The position numbers were made by a program, and so were the translations under genes. A stretch of 64,000 bases of DNA. Source: Papio anubis. Taxonomy: Eukaryota > Chordata > Mammalia > Primates > Cercopithecidae. Shown piece by piece: positions 53,639 through 64,000 of this stretch (the first letter of the stretch is position 1; the number at the start of each line of letters is the position of its first letter). The notes beneath the pieces were generated by a model, which searched no databases, was not told where the DNA came from, and saw only the letters and a list, made by a program, of their open reading frames with translations. The stretch covers positions 193,271,603 through 193,335,602 of the forward strand of contig NC_044977.1 of assembly GCF_008728515.1 (NCBI RefSeq). Reading direction: 5' to 3'.

Positions 53639-53799
53639 CGCTCGTAGACTACGCGCACCCGGTGGCTGGCGGGGCCGGCTCGCGAGCGGCGGGGGACGGT
53701 GGTCTCAGGGATCCGTGCCGGGGCGGGCCCGTATTTACCCGCGTCACATTACACGCTGGGGACCGAACTCAGTCCGAGATGTAGACTAGGCAATAACGC

Positions 53800-54410
53800 T
53801 GCTCTAATCCCGGCACGATTAACCCCACCTAGCCCGCCCTGGCCTAATGTCCGCCGCTGGTGTTTGGAGATCTCGAGCATTTAAATGAAGCGCTCGCAAG
53901 TAAGAGCACAGGTTGCTCTGGGATGGTGAAGCAGCGGGGGAGAAAGGCTTCTGGGGGCCTCGGGAGAGGGATGTCAGCGCAGAGTTCTGAAGGCTGAGTA
54001 CGGGTGAGCCAGGAGCGAGAAGAGAAGGCGGAGAGAGCAGCACGGCAGAGGGAAGGAAGGAAGCGCGGTTTGGGGACTGCAGGTGCTGGCAGCCGGAGCT
54101 GGGACGGAGTGAGCAGCAGCGTGGGGTGGGCGTTCTGGTGTGGGGAAACCAGGTCGTGAAATGCCATGTTAAGGAGTTTGGATTGTATCCTGAAAACAAT
54201 CAGCAAATCAAGCATATGCAAATCAAGAAGTGATTTGATCGAATCCGATGAGAAAACCACTTTTGACAATGTGGACAGGAGATGGGGAAGATATAGCACT
54301 GTATTGAGGTAAGGGTGGAAGGCTGGATAGAGGAGACTGGTCGTCCTTAAGAAGTGAAGCGAACCAGTTGAAAGAAACATGTGGGCGTAGGGTTGCCAGA
54401 TGTTCTGGTT
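53800..54410. other. Upstream flank of the CpG island
   Basis: Purine-rich unique sequence with falling CpG density. 'gaaatgccatgttaaggagtttggattgtatcctgaaaacaatcag' resembles an old dispersed repeat that I cannot name. No exon seen. Confidence 0.4.
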
Positions 54411-54412
54411 TC

Positions 54413-54592
54413 TCTTTTTTCTTTTTCAAAGACGGGGTCTCTCTCTGTCGCCCAGGTTGGGGTGCAGTGGCGCAATCATAGCTCCCTGCAGCCTGGAACT
54501 CCTGGGCTCAAGCAGGCCTCCTTCCTCAGTCTCCTGAATAGCTGGGACTACAGGTGCGAGCCACCACATCTAGCTATGATATTTTGATTTTT
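54413..54592 (-). mobile_element. Partial Alu
   Basis: TTTTTTCTTTTTCAAAGACG to CCACCACATCTAGCTATGAT; one arm only. Confidence 0.87.
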
Positions 54593-54599
54593 TTGAAAG

Positions 54600-55105
54600 A
54601 AGCTAAGAGCTGCATTTTTAAGCACAACTTCCAAATTTTTAAACGTTGGCAACACATTTTTTAAACTTTCAACTTTGCACAGGCCAAACACAGCTTGTGT
54701 GTAGGCTGAAGGTGGCCCTTGAGTTGCTAGTTTGCAAACCCAGGCTTAAACTACAGCAGCGGTTGAAGAGAACAAAGAGGTTCAGATTAGAGCAATGTGA
54801 AGGCAATAGAATCAGCACTACTTTATAGAGGACTGACTGTGGCAAGTGAGGGAGAAAGAGGGATCAAGAATAACTCTGTAAAACTAATGACTCTATTAAA
54901 ATAACATGGCTTTTAGGTATTTTCAAACTTGAGAAGTGTTTTGGCAATTAAAAATGAAATGAAAGAGCCTCTTAAAGCAATTTATGATTTCATTTAGGTT
55001 AAAAAATACTCTTTCAAACTTTCTCATTTTCCTACTAAACGATTATACTTTTTAAGAAAGGGGCAATATTACTCATTGGGATTTCTCCACCTTCTGTGTC
55101 TGTCT
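54600..55105. other. Intergenic unique sequence
   Basis: No gene or repeat recognised. Confidence 0.4.
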
Positions 55106-55109
55106 TCTC

Positions 55110-55406
55110 TTTTAGAGACGCAGTCTTGCTCTGTCACCCAGGCTGGGGTGCAGTGGCGCTACCACAGCTCAAGGCAGCCTCAACCTCCTGGGCTCAAGCG
55201 GATCCTCTCACCTCAGCCTCCCAAGTAGCTGGGACCACAGGCAGTGCCACTATGCCCAGCTAATTCTTTTTTCTTTTAATGTTTGGTAGAGACAGGGTCT
55301 CACTATGTTGTCTAAGCTGGTCTCAAATTCCTGGGCTCAAGCAATCCTCCTGCCTCAGTCACCCAAAAAGTACTGGGATTACGGGCATGAAGCACCGTAC
55401 CTGGCC
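55110..55406 (-). mobile_element. AluJ-like element
   Basis: TTTTAGAGACGCAGTCTTGC to CACCGTACCTGGCC. Confidence 0.9.
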
Positions 55407-55502
55407 TTACTTCTAGTTCTATAAATGTATGAACTTTATTTTTTGGCATACAGTATAATCCCAAATTAACACTATATGATTTATTTATTTATTTATCTAT
55501 CT

Positions 55503-55760
55503 AGTTTTTTGAGACAGAGTTTCACTCTTGTTGCCTAGACTGGAGTGCAATGGTGTGGTCTCGGCTCATGGCAGCCTCCGCCTCCCGGGTTCAAGCGATT
55601 TTCCTGCCTCAGCCTCCCAAGTAGCTGGGATTACAGGCATCCGCCACCATGTCCGGCTAATTTTGTATTTTTTAGTAGGGACAGGGTTTCTCCATGTTGG
55701 ACAGGCTGGTCTCAGGTGGTCCACCCGCTTCATCCTCCCAAAGTGCTGGGATTACAGGCG
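55503..55760 (-). mobile_element. AluS-like element, left half of a fused inverted pair
   Basis: ATTT-patterned head (55478-55502), GAGACAGAGTTTCACTCTTG to GGGATTACAGGCG, where the Alu 5' end is missing and an opposite-strand Alu begins. Confidence 0.9.
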
Positions 55761-55948
55761 TACTAAAAAATACAAAAAAAATTAGCTGGGCATGGTGGCA
55801 GACGCCTGTAATCCCAGCTACTCAGGAGGCTGAGGCAGGAGAATCGCTTGAACCCGGGAGGCAGGGCTTGCAGTGAGCCAAGATCGCGCCACTGCACTCT
55901 AGCCCGAGCGATAAGGGCGAGACTTCGTCTGAGAAAGGGGAAAAAAAA
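55761..55948 (+). mobile_element. Alu, 5' truncated, right half of a fused inverted pair
   Basis: It starts in mid-element at TACTAAAAAATACAAAA and runs to an A tail, joined with no spacer to the minus-strand copy. Confidence 0.88.
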
Positions 55949-55951
55949 AAG

Positions 55952-56261
55952 GCCAAGCGCGATGGCTCATGCCTGTAATCCCAGCACTTTGGGAGGCCGA
56001 GGCGGGTGGATCACGAGGTCAGGAGATCAAGACCAACCTGGCTAACACAGTGAAACCTCATCTCTGCTAAAAATACAAAAAATTAACCGGGTGTGGTGGC
56101 AGGCGCCTATAGTCCCAGCTACTCGGGAGGCTGAGGCAGGAGAATGGTGTGAACTAGGTAGGTGGAGCTTGCCGTGAGCCGAGATTGCACCACTGCATTC
56201 CAGCCTGGGTGACAGAGGGAGACTCTGTCTCAAAATAAGTAAATAAATAAATAAAATAAAG
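55952..56261 (+). mobile_element. AluY
   Basis: GGCCAAGCGCGATGGCTCAT to an AAAT-patterned tail, in tandem with the Alu before it. Confidence 0.92.
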
Positions 56262-56289
56262 GCAATCAGCTCTATCAGGAAATCCTAGG

Positions 56290-56582
56290 GGCCAGAAGCA
56301 GTGGCTCACGCCTGAAATCCCAACACTTTGGGAAGCCCAGGCAGGCAGGTCACTTGACATCAGGAGTTCGAAACCAGCCTGGCCAACATAGTGAAACCCT
56401 GTCTCTACTAAAAATACAAAGAAAAAGTAGCCAGGTGTAGTGGCACACACCTGTAATCCTAGCTACTTGGGTGGCTGAGGCATGAGAATCGTTTGAACCT
56501 GGGAGGTAGAGGTTGCAGTGAGCCGAGATTGTGCCACTGCATTCCACCCTGGGTGACAGAGTGAGACTCTGTCTTGGGGGGG
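56290..56582 (+). mobile_element. AluS-like element
   Basis: GGCCAGAAGCAGTGGCTCAC to CTCTGTCTTGGGGGGG; the A tail is replaced by a G run. 'GGAAATCCTA' before and 'GGAATCCTA' after. Confidence 0.9.
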
Positions 56583-56668
56583 TGGAATCCTAAAACTAAA
56601 ATTGTAGCAAAAAGTCTGGAAAACAGACTTTTCTCATATAATAAGTTAGAGTTACATGTACTGGATTT

Positions 56669-56917
56669 TCTTTTTTGAGACGGAGTCTCGCTGTGTCACC
56701 AGGCTTTGGAGAGTGCAATAACACGTCGGCTCACTGCAAGCTCCGCCTCCAAGTTCAGGCCATTCTCCTGCCTCGGCACCTCGGCTGGGACGCCACGCCA
56801 CCCGCCCGGCTTTGAACCCACAGCCCATTTTTAGTGAAAACCGAGGTTTCACCATGTGCTGGGATGGTCTCGATCTCTGACCTCGTGATCCGCCGCCTCC
56901 GGTATCTCAAAGTGCTG
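56669..56917 (-). mobile_element. AluY riddled with small deletions
   Basis: It follows AluY from GAGACGGAGTCTCGCTGTGT to CTCAAAGTGCTG but loses many single bases and short blocks (for example CGGCACCTCGGCTGGGACGC, TGATCCGCCGCCTCCGGTAT). Confidence 0.85.
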
Positions 56918-57040
56918 AACCAGCTTATTTCCTACATGACCCCTGGATTTCTTGGCCATTAATAAACGCGGTAATAATCTATACCAGCCATGCGTTCACC
57001 TATCCCATCCCTCTACTTTCCCTCATAATGGGAACCCCGC

Positions 57041-57187
57041 CTTTTTTTTTTTTTTTTTTTTTGAGGATGGAGTCTCCCTCTGTCCTCAGGCTGGAGGGCA
57101 GTGCTGGGCATAATCTCGGCTCACTGCAATCTCTGCCTCCCTGGTTCAAGCGATTCTCCTGCCTCAGCCTCCTGAGTAACTAGGATA
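57041..57187 (-). mobile_element. Partial Alu
   Basis: T22 head, GAGGATGGAGTCTCCCTCTG to CTGAGTAACTAGGAT; only one arm. Confidence 0.87.
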
Positions 57188-57194
57188 TAAGCCG

Positions 57195-57640
57195 GAGTGC
57201 TCCTTAATAAACCCACTCTTTATGATTCAATTGCTTTCTTTGTTATATAATTTCTTTGCATCTATCTATATTCCCTAAAAAATATGTATATACCTAACAT
57301 TTATGCTTTGTTTGTAAAGGGTATCCAAGCTATATTTATTCTTTGGAGCCGTTTTGCTTTAATCTTGTAAGACTCATTCATGTTGTCACTTGCTAGATCA
57401 CTGTAGTTCATTGATTTCAACTGCTGTATCTTAGTCCATTGTAAGAATGTACCGCTGTTTTCATGCTCTATCCCATTGATAGGCATTAGGGTTTTGCTGT
57501 GCTAAACAGTGCTGCTAAGGTATTCTTGTACACATCTGTCTCCTCTTATATATAAGCAAGAATTTCTCACATACCTAGGAATGGAATTGCTGCTGGGTCA
57601 TGGGGTTATTGTCATAGGGTTTTATTTGGGCAATTAGGTT
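57195..57640 (-). mobile_element. L1M 3' fragment
   Basis: 'gctgctaaggtattcttgtacacatctgtc' and 'cacatacctaggaatggaattgctgctgggtca' are inverted L1M 3' UTR landmarks. Confidence 0.65.
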
Positions 57641-57732
57641 TTAAGGTGCATAGTTGTAAAAATAATTGGTTATTAAATTATAACTAGTTTAGTCAGTTAT
57701 TTAAAATAACTAATGAACTAATGAAAGTGGAC

Positions 57733-57862
57733 TGGTCAGGTGTGGTAACTCCATGCCTATGTCTCGTGGCTGGGGAGGCTGGTGGGAGGATGGCTTGGCG
57801 TCAGAAGTTGAGACCAGCCTGGTCAGCACTTAGCAAGAACCCTGTTGCTATAAAAATGTAAA
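57733..57862 (+). mobile_element. Old Alu fragment with deletions
   Basis: GTCAGGTGTGGTAACTCCAT to GTTGCTATAAAAATGTAAAA, irregular. Confidence 0.7.
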
Positions 57863-57868
57863 AAACTG

Positions 57869-58150
57869 GCCGGGCGGTGGCTCAAGCCTGTAATCCCAGC
57901 ACTTTGGGAGGCAGCGGGTGGATCTAAGGTCAGGAGATCAGAGACCATCCCTGGCTAACATTGGTGAGCAGTACTAAAAATACAAAAACAGCGGTGTGAT
58001 GGCGCCTGTGATCCCAACTACTTGGGAGGCTGGCGGAGAATAAGCGTGAACCAGGGGCCGGAGCTTGCAGTGAGCGAGGTCAGCTCACACTCAACCTGGG
58101 AGACACAGTGAGACTCCGTCTCAAAAAAAAAAAAAAAAAAAAAAAAAAAA
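57869..58150 (+). mobile_element. AluY riddled with small deletions
   Basis: GGCCGGGCGGTGGCTCAAGC to a long A tail. Young AluY wording but with gaps such as GGAGGCAGCGGGTGGATCTA and GTGAGCGAGGTCAGCTCACA. Confidence 0.87.
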
Positions 58151-58159
58151 TGTAAAACT

Positions 58160-58458
58160 GCGGTATAGTGGACTCATGCCTGTAATCTCAGCACTTTGGG
58201 AGGCCGGCCCCGGGTGGATCACTTGAGGTTGGGGGTTGAGACCAGCTGAGCAGCATGGAGAAACTCCGTCTACTAAAAATACAAAATTAGCGGGCATGAT
58301 GGTTGCATACCTGTAATCCAACTGCTTGGGGAGACTGAGGCAGGAGAATTGCTTGAATCCGGGGCCGGGGAGGTTACAGTGAGCCAAGATTGTGCCATTG
58401 CACTCCCGCCTAGGCAACAAGAGTGAAACTCCCTCTCAAAATAAATAAATAAATAAAA
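58160..58458 (+). mobile_element. AluS-like element with deletions
   Basis: AACTGCGGTATAGTGGACTC to an AAAT-patterned tail. Gaps continue (TGAGACCAGCTGAGCAGCAT). Confidence 0.85.
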
Positions 58459-58663
58459 TAGAAAAAAGAAAATGGAGCATGCATGGAAAAAAGAGTATAT
58501 CATGAACCAAGTATTACGGTTAATCCAATTTCATGCATCTGAGGTCCAAATACAAAAAAATGCCAAATATGCCAAACTAGCATTAGGGTTGGGGTCCTAC
58601 GTTATCTACATTATCTCAAAAGATAAGCATCATTCTTTACCCTTTTGCTTTTCAGAGTAGAAT

Positions 58664-58954
58664 TTTTTTTTTTTTCTTTTTGAGACCTGTCTCACTCTGC
58701 CTCCCAGGCTGGAGTGTGATCACAGCTCCCTGCGGCCTCAACCTCCCAGGCTCAGGTGATCCTCCCACCTCAGCCTCCTGAGTAGCTGGGACTACAGGCA
58801 TGTGCCACCACACCCAGCTAGTTTTTGTATTTTTAGTAGAGATGGAGTTTTGCCTTGTTGCCCAGGCTGGTCTCAAACTCCTGAGCTCAAGTGATCTGCC
58901 TGCCTCGGCCTTCCAAAGTGCTGAGATTACAGGCATGAGTCACTGTGCCAGGCC
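58664..58954 (-). mobile_element. AluJ-like element
   Basis: T12 head, GAGACCTGTCTCACTCTGCC to CACTGTGCCAGGCC. CAGAGTAGAATTTTTT and CAGAGTAGGATTTTTT flank it. Confidence 0.92.
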
Positions 58955-59647
58955 TCAGAGTAGGATTTTTTAATACAACAGGAGTCCATGAGTTTCTATG
59001 GGTAGATAAATACGTAGATACACAAATAATAAATAAATAGAAAAAGGAAGGAAGAAGGGGGAAAGGGAAACCTCATTTCACAGTGGAACATCAACTAATG
59101 AATGTAGAAGATGACAGAGTTAAAAAAAATCACCGTTTTGCAACCATTATAGTAATAATTGATTCAGGCAAGAATCATCAATGAATGCTAACGCCATTTG
59201 TGAAATTTACTCTGAAACAGGATAGTTACACAGTCTCAAATCTCCCCACAGGTGACTTATTCATTATAAATTGGGAAAAGGGGGTACCTTTACAATGGAG
59301 AAAGCTGGTGAGCATCACACGTGGTCAAGTTAAGGTCACCGGTAATCAGACAATATGATACTATGTGCCTGCCCCTGATGTTTGGCATCAGCGAGGACAC
59401 AGCGTAACTTGTGGTATTGCTGACAACAATGAACAACCAGAATCTACAGGGCTAACAATGAGACAAAACCAGATTGAGAGACAGTCTATGCAACAACCAC
59501 CTTCAAGCGTCAAAAATGTAAATATCATAAAGAGCTACGAAACCCTGAAGAATGTTTTCAGATTAAAGAAGACAAAGAAATGCAGCATGTGAATCTGGAC
59601 TGGATCTCAGATTTTGGAAAAAAAAATTGCTATGAAGAAATTTTTGG

Positions 59648-59968
59648 CTGGGCTCGGTGGCTAACGCTTGTAATCCCAGCACTTCGGGAGGCCGAGGCGG
59701 GTGGATCAGCTGACGTCAGGAGTTCAAGACCAGCCTGGCCAACGTGGTGAAACCTCGTGTCTACTAAAAATACAAAATACAAAAAATTAGCTGGGCGTGG
59801 TGGCAGACGCTTGTAATCCCAGCTACTCGGGAGGCTGAGGCAGGAGAATCACTTTAACCTGGGAGGTGGAGGTTGTAGTGAGCTCAGATTGCGCCACTGC
59901 ACTCCATCCTGGGCAACAAGGCAAGACTCTGTCTAAAAAAAAAAAAAAAAGGAAAAGGAAAAAAAAGA
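59648..59968 (+). mobile_element. AluS-like element
   Basis: GGCTGGGCTCGGTGGCTAAC to an AAAAGG-patterned tail. 'GAAGAAATTTTT' before and 'AAGAAATTTTTTT' after. Confidence 0.92.
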
Positions 59969-60103
59969 AATTTTTTTAGTATAATTGGCAAAATTTGGAC
60001 ATGAACCATACATTGGATAATAGTACTTCATCAATGTTAAATTTTCTAAACTTGGTAATTTTAGCATGGTTATGTTAAAGAATATCCCTAGAAATATATT
60101 GTC

Positions 60104-60399
60104 TTTTTTTTTTTTTTTTGAGACAGAGTCTTGCTGTGTTGCCCAGGCTGGAGTGCAGTAGCACAATCTCAGCCCACTACAACCTGTGCCTCCTGGGTTC
60201 AAGCAATTCTCATGCCTCAGCCTCCTGAGTAGCTGGGATTACAGGTGCCCGCCACCACACCCAGCTAGTTTTTGTATTTTTAGTAGAGTGGAGTTTCATC
60301 ATGTTGGCCAGGCTGGTCTCGAACTCCTGACCTCAAGTGACCTGCCCACCTCAGCCTTCCAAAGTGCTGGGATTACACGTGTGAGCCACTGCACACAGC
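60104..60399 (-). mobile_element. AluS-like element
   Basis: T15 head, GAGACAGAGTCTTGCTGTGT to CCACTGCACACAGCC. 'CTAGAAATATATT' and 'TTAGAAATAGATT' flank it. Confidence 0.92.
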
Positions 60400-60599
60400 C
60401 CTTAGAAATAGATTCTAAAGAGTCATAATTTCTGCAACTTCCTCTCAAATTGTCTGACAACAACTAATAATATCTATCTCTCTACAGAGAGAAAGCAAAT
60501 GTGGCAAAACATTAATAACTGGTGAAGTAGAGGATATATGGGTATTCATTGTGCTATTTTTGCAACTTTTCTCTAGATTTGCAAGTTTAAAAAATAGTC

Positions 60600-61035
60600 A
60601 AGGTTCTGCTTTCATGGAGACCTAAAAAAGTAGTCAACGATCTCAGTATGGTTTTGTTTTCTTACGACTGTATCCTGCTAAATATAACAAAAATTTTAGT
60701 ATTTCACATGGACATTTTTTTATCTTGTAATGATTAATTTTAAAGATAGTTTAAAAGTAATGTATGTTTTCCCCATAGGTAGCATTTCTAAAAGTCTTTT
60801 AAGCCAATTTTGCCAACTTTTCAATTCACTGACTTTACCAAATTCACTGATTTACCAAAATTCTTTTTCTATTAGGCATATATAAAGCTTATAGCAGTTC
60901 ATCTGATGAGATGATTTTAAAAGCTTTTGAAGAATTTTGCCAAGTTTTAATTACTTGGCTTTAATTCTGTCTTTACAGCAACATTTCCATCCCCTCTAAG
61001 CATTTAGCAGTGATTCATTTATTCAATTATATAGG
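60600..61035. other. Intergenic AT-rich unique sequence
   Basis: No gene or repeat family recognised. Confidence 0.4.
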
Positions 61036-61039
61036 AACC

Positions 61040-61340
61040 GGCCAGGCACGGTGGCTCACGCCTATAATCCCAGCACCTTGGGAGGCCGAGGCGGGCAGAT
61101 CACTTGAGGTCAGGAGTTCAAGACCAGCCTGACCAACATGGTGAAATCCTGTCTCTGCTAAAAATTAGCCGGGCGTGGTGGTGCGCACCCATAATCCCAG
61201 CTACCTGGGAGACTGAGGCAGGAGAATCCCTTGAACCCGGGAGGCAGAGGTTGCAGTGAGCCGAGATCCCATCACTGCCCTCCAGAGATTGCACCACTGC
61301 AACAGCAAGACTGTCTCAAACAAACAAACAAACAAACAAA
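61040..61340 (+). mobile_element. AluS-like element
   Basis: GGCCAGGCACGGTGGCTCAC to a CAAA-patterned tail. 'TATATAGGAAC' on both sides. Confidence 0.92.
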
Positions 61341-61437
61341 AATATATATATAGGAACGCTTTTGCCAGCCATGAACAATGGATAAAAATGTGCCATTTTT
61401 AATGTTAAAATGAAAATTTTAAAAATCTTATTTCTAA

Positions 61438-61739
61438 GCCGAGCGCAGTGGCTCACGCCTGTAATCCCAGCACTTTGGGAGGCCGAGGCAGGCGGATCAT
61501 TTGAGGTCGAAGTTTGAGGCCAGTCTGGCCAACATGGTGAAACCCCATCTCTACTAAAAATATAAAAATCAGCTGGGTGTGGTGGCCACGCCCGTAATCC
61601 CAGCTACTCGGGAGGCTGAGGCGGGAGAATCACTTGAACCTAGGAAGTGGTGGTTACAGTGAGCCGAGATCGTGCCATTGCACTCCAGCCTGGGTGACAA
61701 AGTGAGATTCTGTCTCAAAAAAAAAAAAAAAAAAAAAAA
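61438..61739 (+). mobile_element. AluS-like element
   Basis: GCCGAGCGCAGTGGCTCACG to an A23 tail. ATCTTATTTCTA before and after. Confidence 0.93.
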
Positions 61740-61744
61740 TCTTA

Positions 61745-62660
61745 TTTCTAGACTGAGCAAATCCTTGATACAGTTGACGAATGTTCAGTTTGTCCCTGCC
61801 CCAGCTTCCTGCTGAATGCAGAGTGTCAGCACTTGAGTGGCTGCTATGTGCAAGACACTGTGCTTTAGTCTCCCCTCGCCTGGGCGCCTCATCCCAGAGC
61901 AGGGAACCTGAGGGGCAAAGAGAGAAGAGGCCTGGGAGGAGGAGGAACGCGTGAAGATCCACGACCCTGGAATTCTGGCTCCCTGAGCCTTCCTGGACTG
62001 CAAATCCATCCAGTACAAACTGAGGATATCTTTGAAAAACAAACAGTTTTATGTAAATGGGGGGAATTTGGCACTTTACGTAAATTTGTTTAGCTCTGGA
62101 AAATGCCACAGTTGGTCATTCGGTGAATCAATCTAGACTCCCTGGTGGTCAAGATTCCTGGCTTCCCCAAGGAGGGCAAGACCTAATAAGCTGAGAGGCC
62201 CCACCCCTGAGTCCAGGAAGAATTCGCCTTCAAGTTCCCTTGTCCATCCAGAGCAGGTTCCCCAGTTACACAGAACTGATGCTCAGGGCCAGTAGTGCCC
62301 CTTTAAACTGGCTAGCTGAGGCGGACGGGCTTCTCCGGAGCTCGAGTTTCTTCAGGGCAGCAGCTGTGCCTGCAGCCCTGTCTGTCGTGTTCTCGGCAGC
62401 GTCCCCAGCATCTAGCACGGTGTCTTGCACACAGTAGGAACTCAAACTCAGTTGAATGAACAAATAAATGAACAAACAAATTTTGAGATGAAAAGGCAGA
62501 AGACTAGAACAGAAAAAGTTTACAACAAAGGAAAAGGGCAACACAGAAGAGGGACAGAAGCTACTGCGAAGTGGCAAAGAAAGGCTGCTGCAGCAGAAGG
62601 CAGTAGCAGATGGGGCAGAATGGAAAAAATTGAACAGAAAAGAGAAGAAAAACTGTAGTG
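61745..62660. other. Intergenic unique sequence with an MIR relic at about 62390-62470
   Basis: 'ccccagcatctagcacggtgtcttgcacacagtaggaactcaa...ttgaatgaa' is the end of an MIR. The rest has no exon or RNA gene I can recognise. Confidence 0.5.
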
Positions 62661-62662
62661 TA

Positions 62663-62961
62663 GGCCGGGCGCGGTGGCTCAAGCCTGTAATCCCAGCACT
62701 TTGGGAGGCCGAGATGGGCGGATCACGAGGTCAGGAGATCGAGACCATCCTGGCTAACACGGTGAAACCCTGTCTCTACTAAGAAATACAAAAAATAGCC
62801 GGGCGAGGTGGCAGCGCCTGTAGTCCCAGCTACTCGGGAGGCTGAGGCCGGAGAATGGCGTGAACCCGGGAGGCGGAGCTTGCAGTGAGCTGAGATCCAG
62901 CCACTGCACTCCAGCCTGGGCGACAGCGCGAGACTCCGTCTCAAAAAAAAAAAAAAAAAAA
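62663..62961 (+). mobile_element. AluYRa-type element, young, perfect 16-bp target duplication
   Basis: GGCCGGGCGCGGTGGCTCAA, GCCGGGCGAGGT and GATCCAGCCACTGC. GAAAAACTGTAGTGTA at 62647 and 62962 with no mismatch and an A20 tail point to recent insertion. Confidence 0.95.
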
Positions 62962-63033
62962 GAAAAACTGTAGTGTATATATAAGTAGTTTAAGGGAGCT
63001 ATTAATTAGCTATTGTTTATTAATAACTAACAT

Positions 63034-63330
63034 TGGCCAGGCATGGTGGCTCACGCCTGTAATCCCAACACTTTGGGAGGCCGAGGCAGGTGGATCACGA
63101 GGTCAGGAGTTCAAGACCAGCCTGGCCAACATGGTGAAAGCCCATCTCTACTAACAATACAAAAATTAGCTGGGTGTGGTGGCGGGCGCCTGTAGTCCCA
63201 GCTACTTGGGAGGCTGAGGAAGAGAACTGCTTGAACCCAGGAGGCGGAGGTTGCAGTGAGCCAAGATTGTGCCACTGTACTGCAGCCTGTGTGATAGAGC
63301 AAGACTCCGTCTAAAAAATAAAAAAAAAAA
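63034..63330 (+). mobile_element. AluS-like element
   Basis: GGCCAGGCATGGTGGCTCAC to an A tail; 'AACTAACATT' and 'AACTAATATT' flank it. Confidence 0.92.
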
Positions 63331-63474
63331 ACTAATATTAGCTAATAGTTATATCTAATACATATTATCTAGTATCATATAATATAAATTATACCATACT
63401 CCTTTAATATACCAGTATAATACATATTAATTACATCAGTATGATTTCTAGATATCCTCTTTTGAAAAGCAAAA

Positions 63475-64000
63475 GAGTTAACATAAGAAACAGACAAATA
63501 AATTATGAGAAAAGGAAATTACATACCAGTGTCACTCATGAAAAAACAAAATTCTTGGCAAAATATTAGCAAGTCAAATCCAACAATATGTAAAAAGGAT
63601 AATACACCATGACTAAGTAGGTTTATCCCAAAAATGCAATATTTGGAACATCAACATTCAAAAACAAAGAAAATCAACATTCAAAATTTGATTGTCAATG
63701 TCATTCACCATATTAATAAATTTTACAAGAAAAACCTTTTGATAATCTCTAGATACAGAAAAAGCATCAGCTAAAACTCGGCATTTATTTGTGATTAACT
63801 CTCAGCAAATCAGGAGTAGAAGGGAACTTCCTCAACCTAATAAAGGGCATCTGTAAAAAATTAGCATCATACTTAATGGTGAAAGACTAAACGCTTTCCC
63901 TCTGGGGTTGGGAACAAGGCAGAGATGTTCACTTTCACTGCTCCAATTAAACATGATCCTAGGGTCCCCAGTCAGTGCAATAAGGCAAAAAGAAAAGGCA
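63475..64000 (+). mobile_element. L1 ORF2 fragment, continues past the right edge
   Basis: 'gtttatcccaaaaatgcaa', 'accatattaataaa', 'aaaagcatcagctaaaact' and 'cttaatggtgaaagactaaacgctttccctctggggttgggaacaaggcag' are the L1 ORF2 C-terminal region in sense. The frame is broken by substitutions and gaps. Confidence 0.88.

Larger units (their letters stand above)
52350..53800. promoter_or_regulatory. RUBCN: CpG island promoter of RUBCN
   Basis: This is the only long GC- and CpG-rich stretch in the window. It covers exon 1, the start of intron 1 and about 800 bp upstream. I see no TATA box at a fitting place, but ETS- and ZNF143-type sites stand 190-230 bp upstream of the ATG. It looks like a TATA-less, broadly used promoter. 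The transcription start is probably within about 53000-53180, but nothing in the sequence fixes it. Confidence 0.85.
59160..60600 (+). mobile_element. Ancient LINE-like repeat, split by two Alus
   Basis: 'gtgaatctggactggatctcagattttgg', 'ggataatagtacttcatcaatgttaaattttctaaacttggtaa' and 'ggtattcattgtgctatttttgcaacttttct' occur in the order of a common dispersed repeat 3' end. I cannot name the family with confidence. Confidence 0.55.

Noticed and set aside
52324..53784. Plus-strand 486-residue open frame across the CpG island, with Pro/Arg-rich 11-residue repeats
   Set aside because: It arises from stop-poor GC-rich DNA and a 33-bp repeat that keeps every frame open on both strands. No domain, no splice logic, and it overlaps RUBCN exon 1 antisense.
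53641..64000. First exon of a divergent neighbour gene (FYTTD1)
   Set aside because: I looked for its N-terminal coding sequence on the plus strand and did not find it; only repeats and unassigned sequence are visible.

Overview
This window is nuclear DNA from a primate, most likely an Old World monkey (macaque or baboon group). About a quarter of it is Alu sequence. Several Alus are young AluY copies with diagnostic changes I associate with the cercopithecid AluYRa lineage, such as 'CTCAAGCCTG', 'GCCGGGCGAGGT' and 'GAGATCCGGCCACTGC'. Old MIR and L1M relics, a MER5A and a MADE1 remnant fit an ordinary primate intronic landscape.

The one gene I can support is RUBCN (Rubicon, KIAA0226) on the minus strand. 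Seventeen coding exons read from right to left. Exon 1 (52990-52926) lies in a CpG island. Exons 2-5 (35067-24761) encode the RUN domain. Exons 6-12 (23082-14193) encode the serine-rich middle, the acidic tract and the coiled coil that contact UVRAG and Beclin 1. Exons 13-17 (3813-876) encode the region leading into the zinc-binding Rubicon homology (RH) domain. All junctions have AG acceptors and GT donors with matching phases, giving about 805 codons of a protein that is about 972 residues in human. The last ~165 codons, the stop and the 3' UTR lie off the left edge. Exon 17 has a one-base deletion relative to the expected frame, probably an assembly error.

Layout: 1-3.8 kb, dense 3' exons with short introns. 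3.8-14.2 kb, large intron 12 with an Alu cluster, L1M, MER5A, an old LTR-like repeat and a 38-bp minisatellite. 14.2-26.4 kb, exons 12 to 3. 26.4-34.9 kb, intron 2, with three notable non-interspersed structures: a 77-bp near-perfect palindrome, a 51-53-bp tandem array carrying ten CACGTG E-boxes in GTCACGTGAG context, and a G-rich 30-bp minisatellite. 35.1-52.9 kb, intron 1, mostly nested L1 and Alu. 52.35-53.8 kb, the CpG-island promoter with an ETS site, a ZNF143-type site and a 33-bp CCAAT-containing tandem repeat. 53.8-64 kb, upstream intergenic repeat-rich DNA in which I recognise no gene.

The most interesting observation is the intron-2 array of CLEAR-type E-boxes inside a gene that restrains autophagosome and endosome maturation. 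TFEB-family factors bind such boxes, so a regulatory link is plausible but unproven. Several Alu copies (near 8.0, 56.8 and 57.7-58.4 kb) carry far more small deletions than their neighbours, which suggests patches of low-accuracy sequence.
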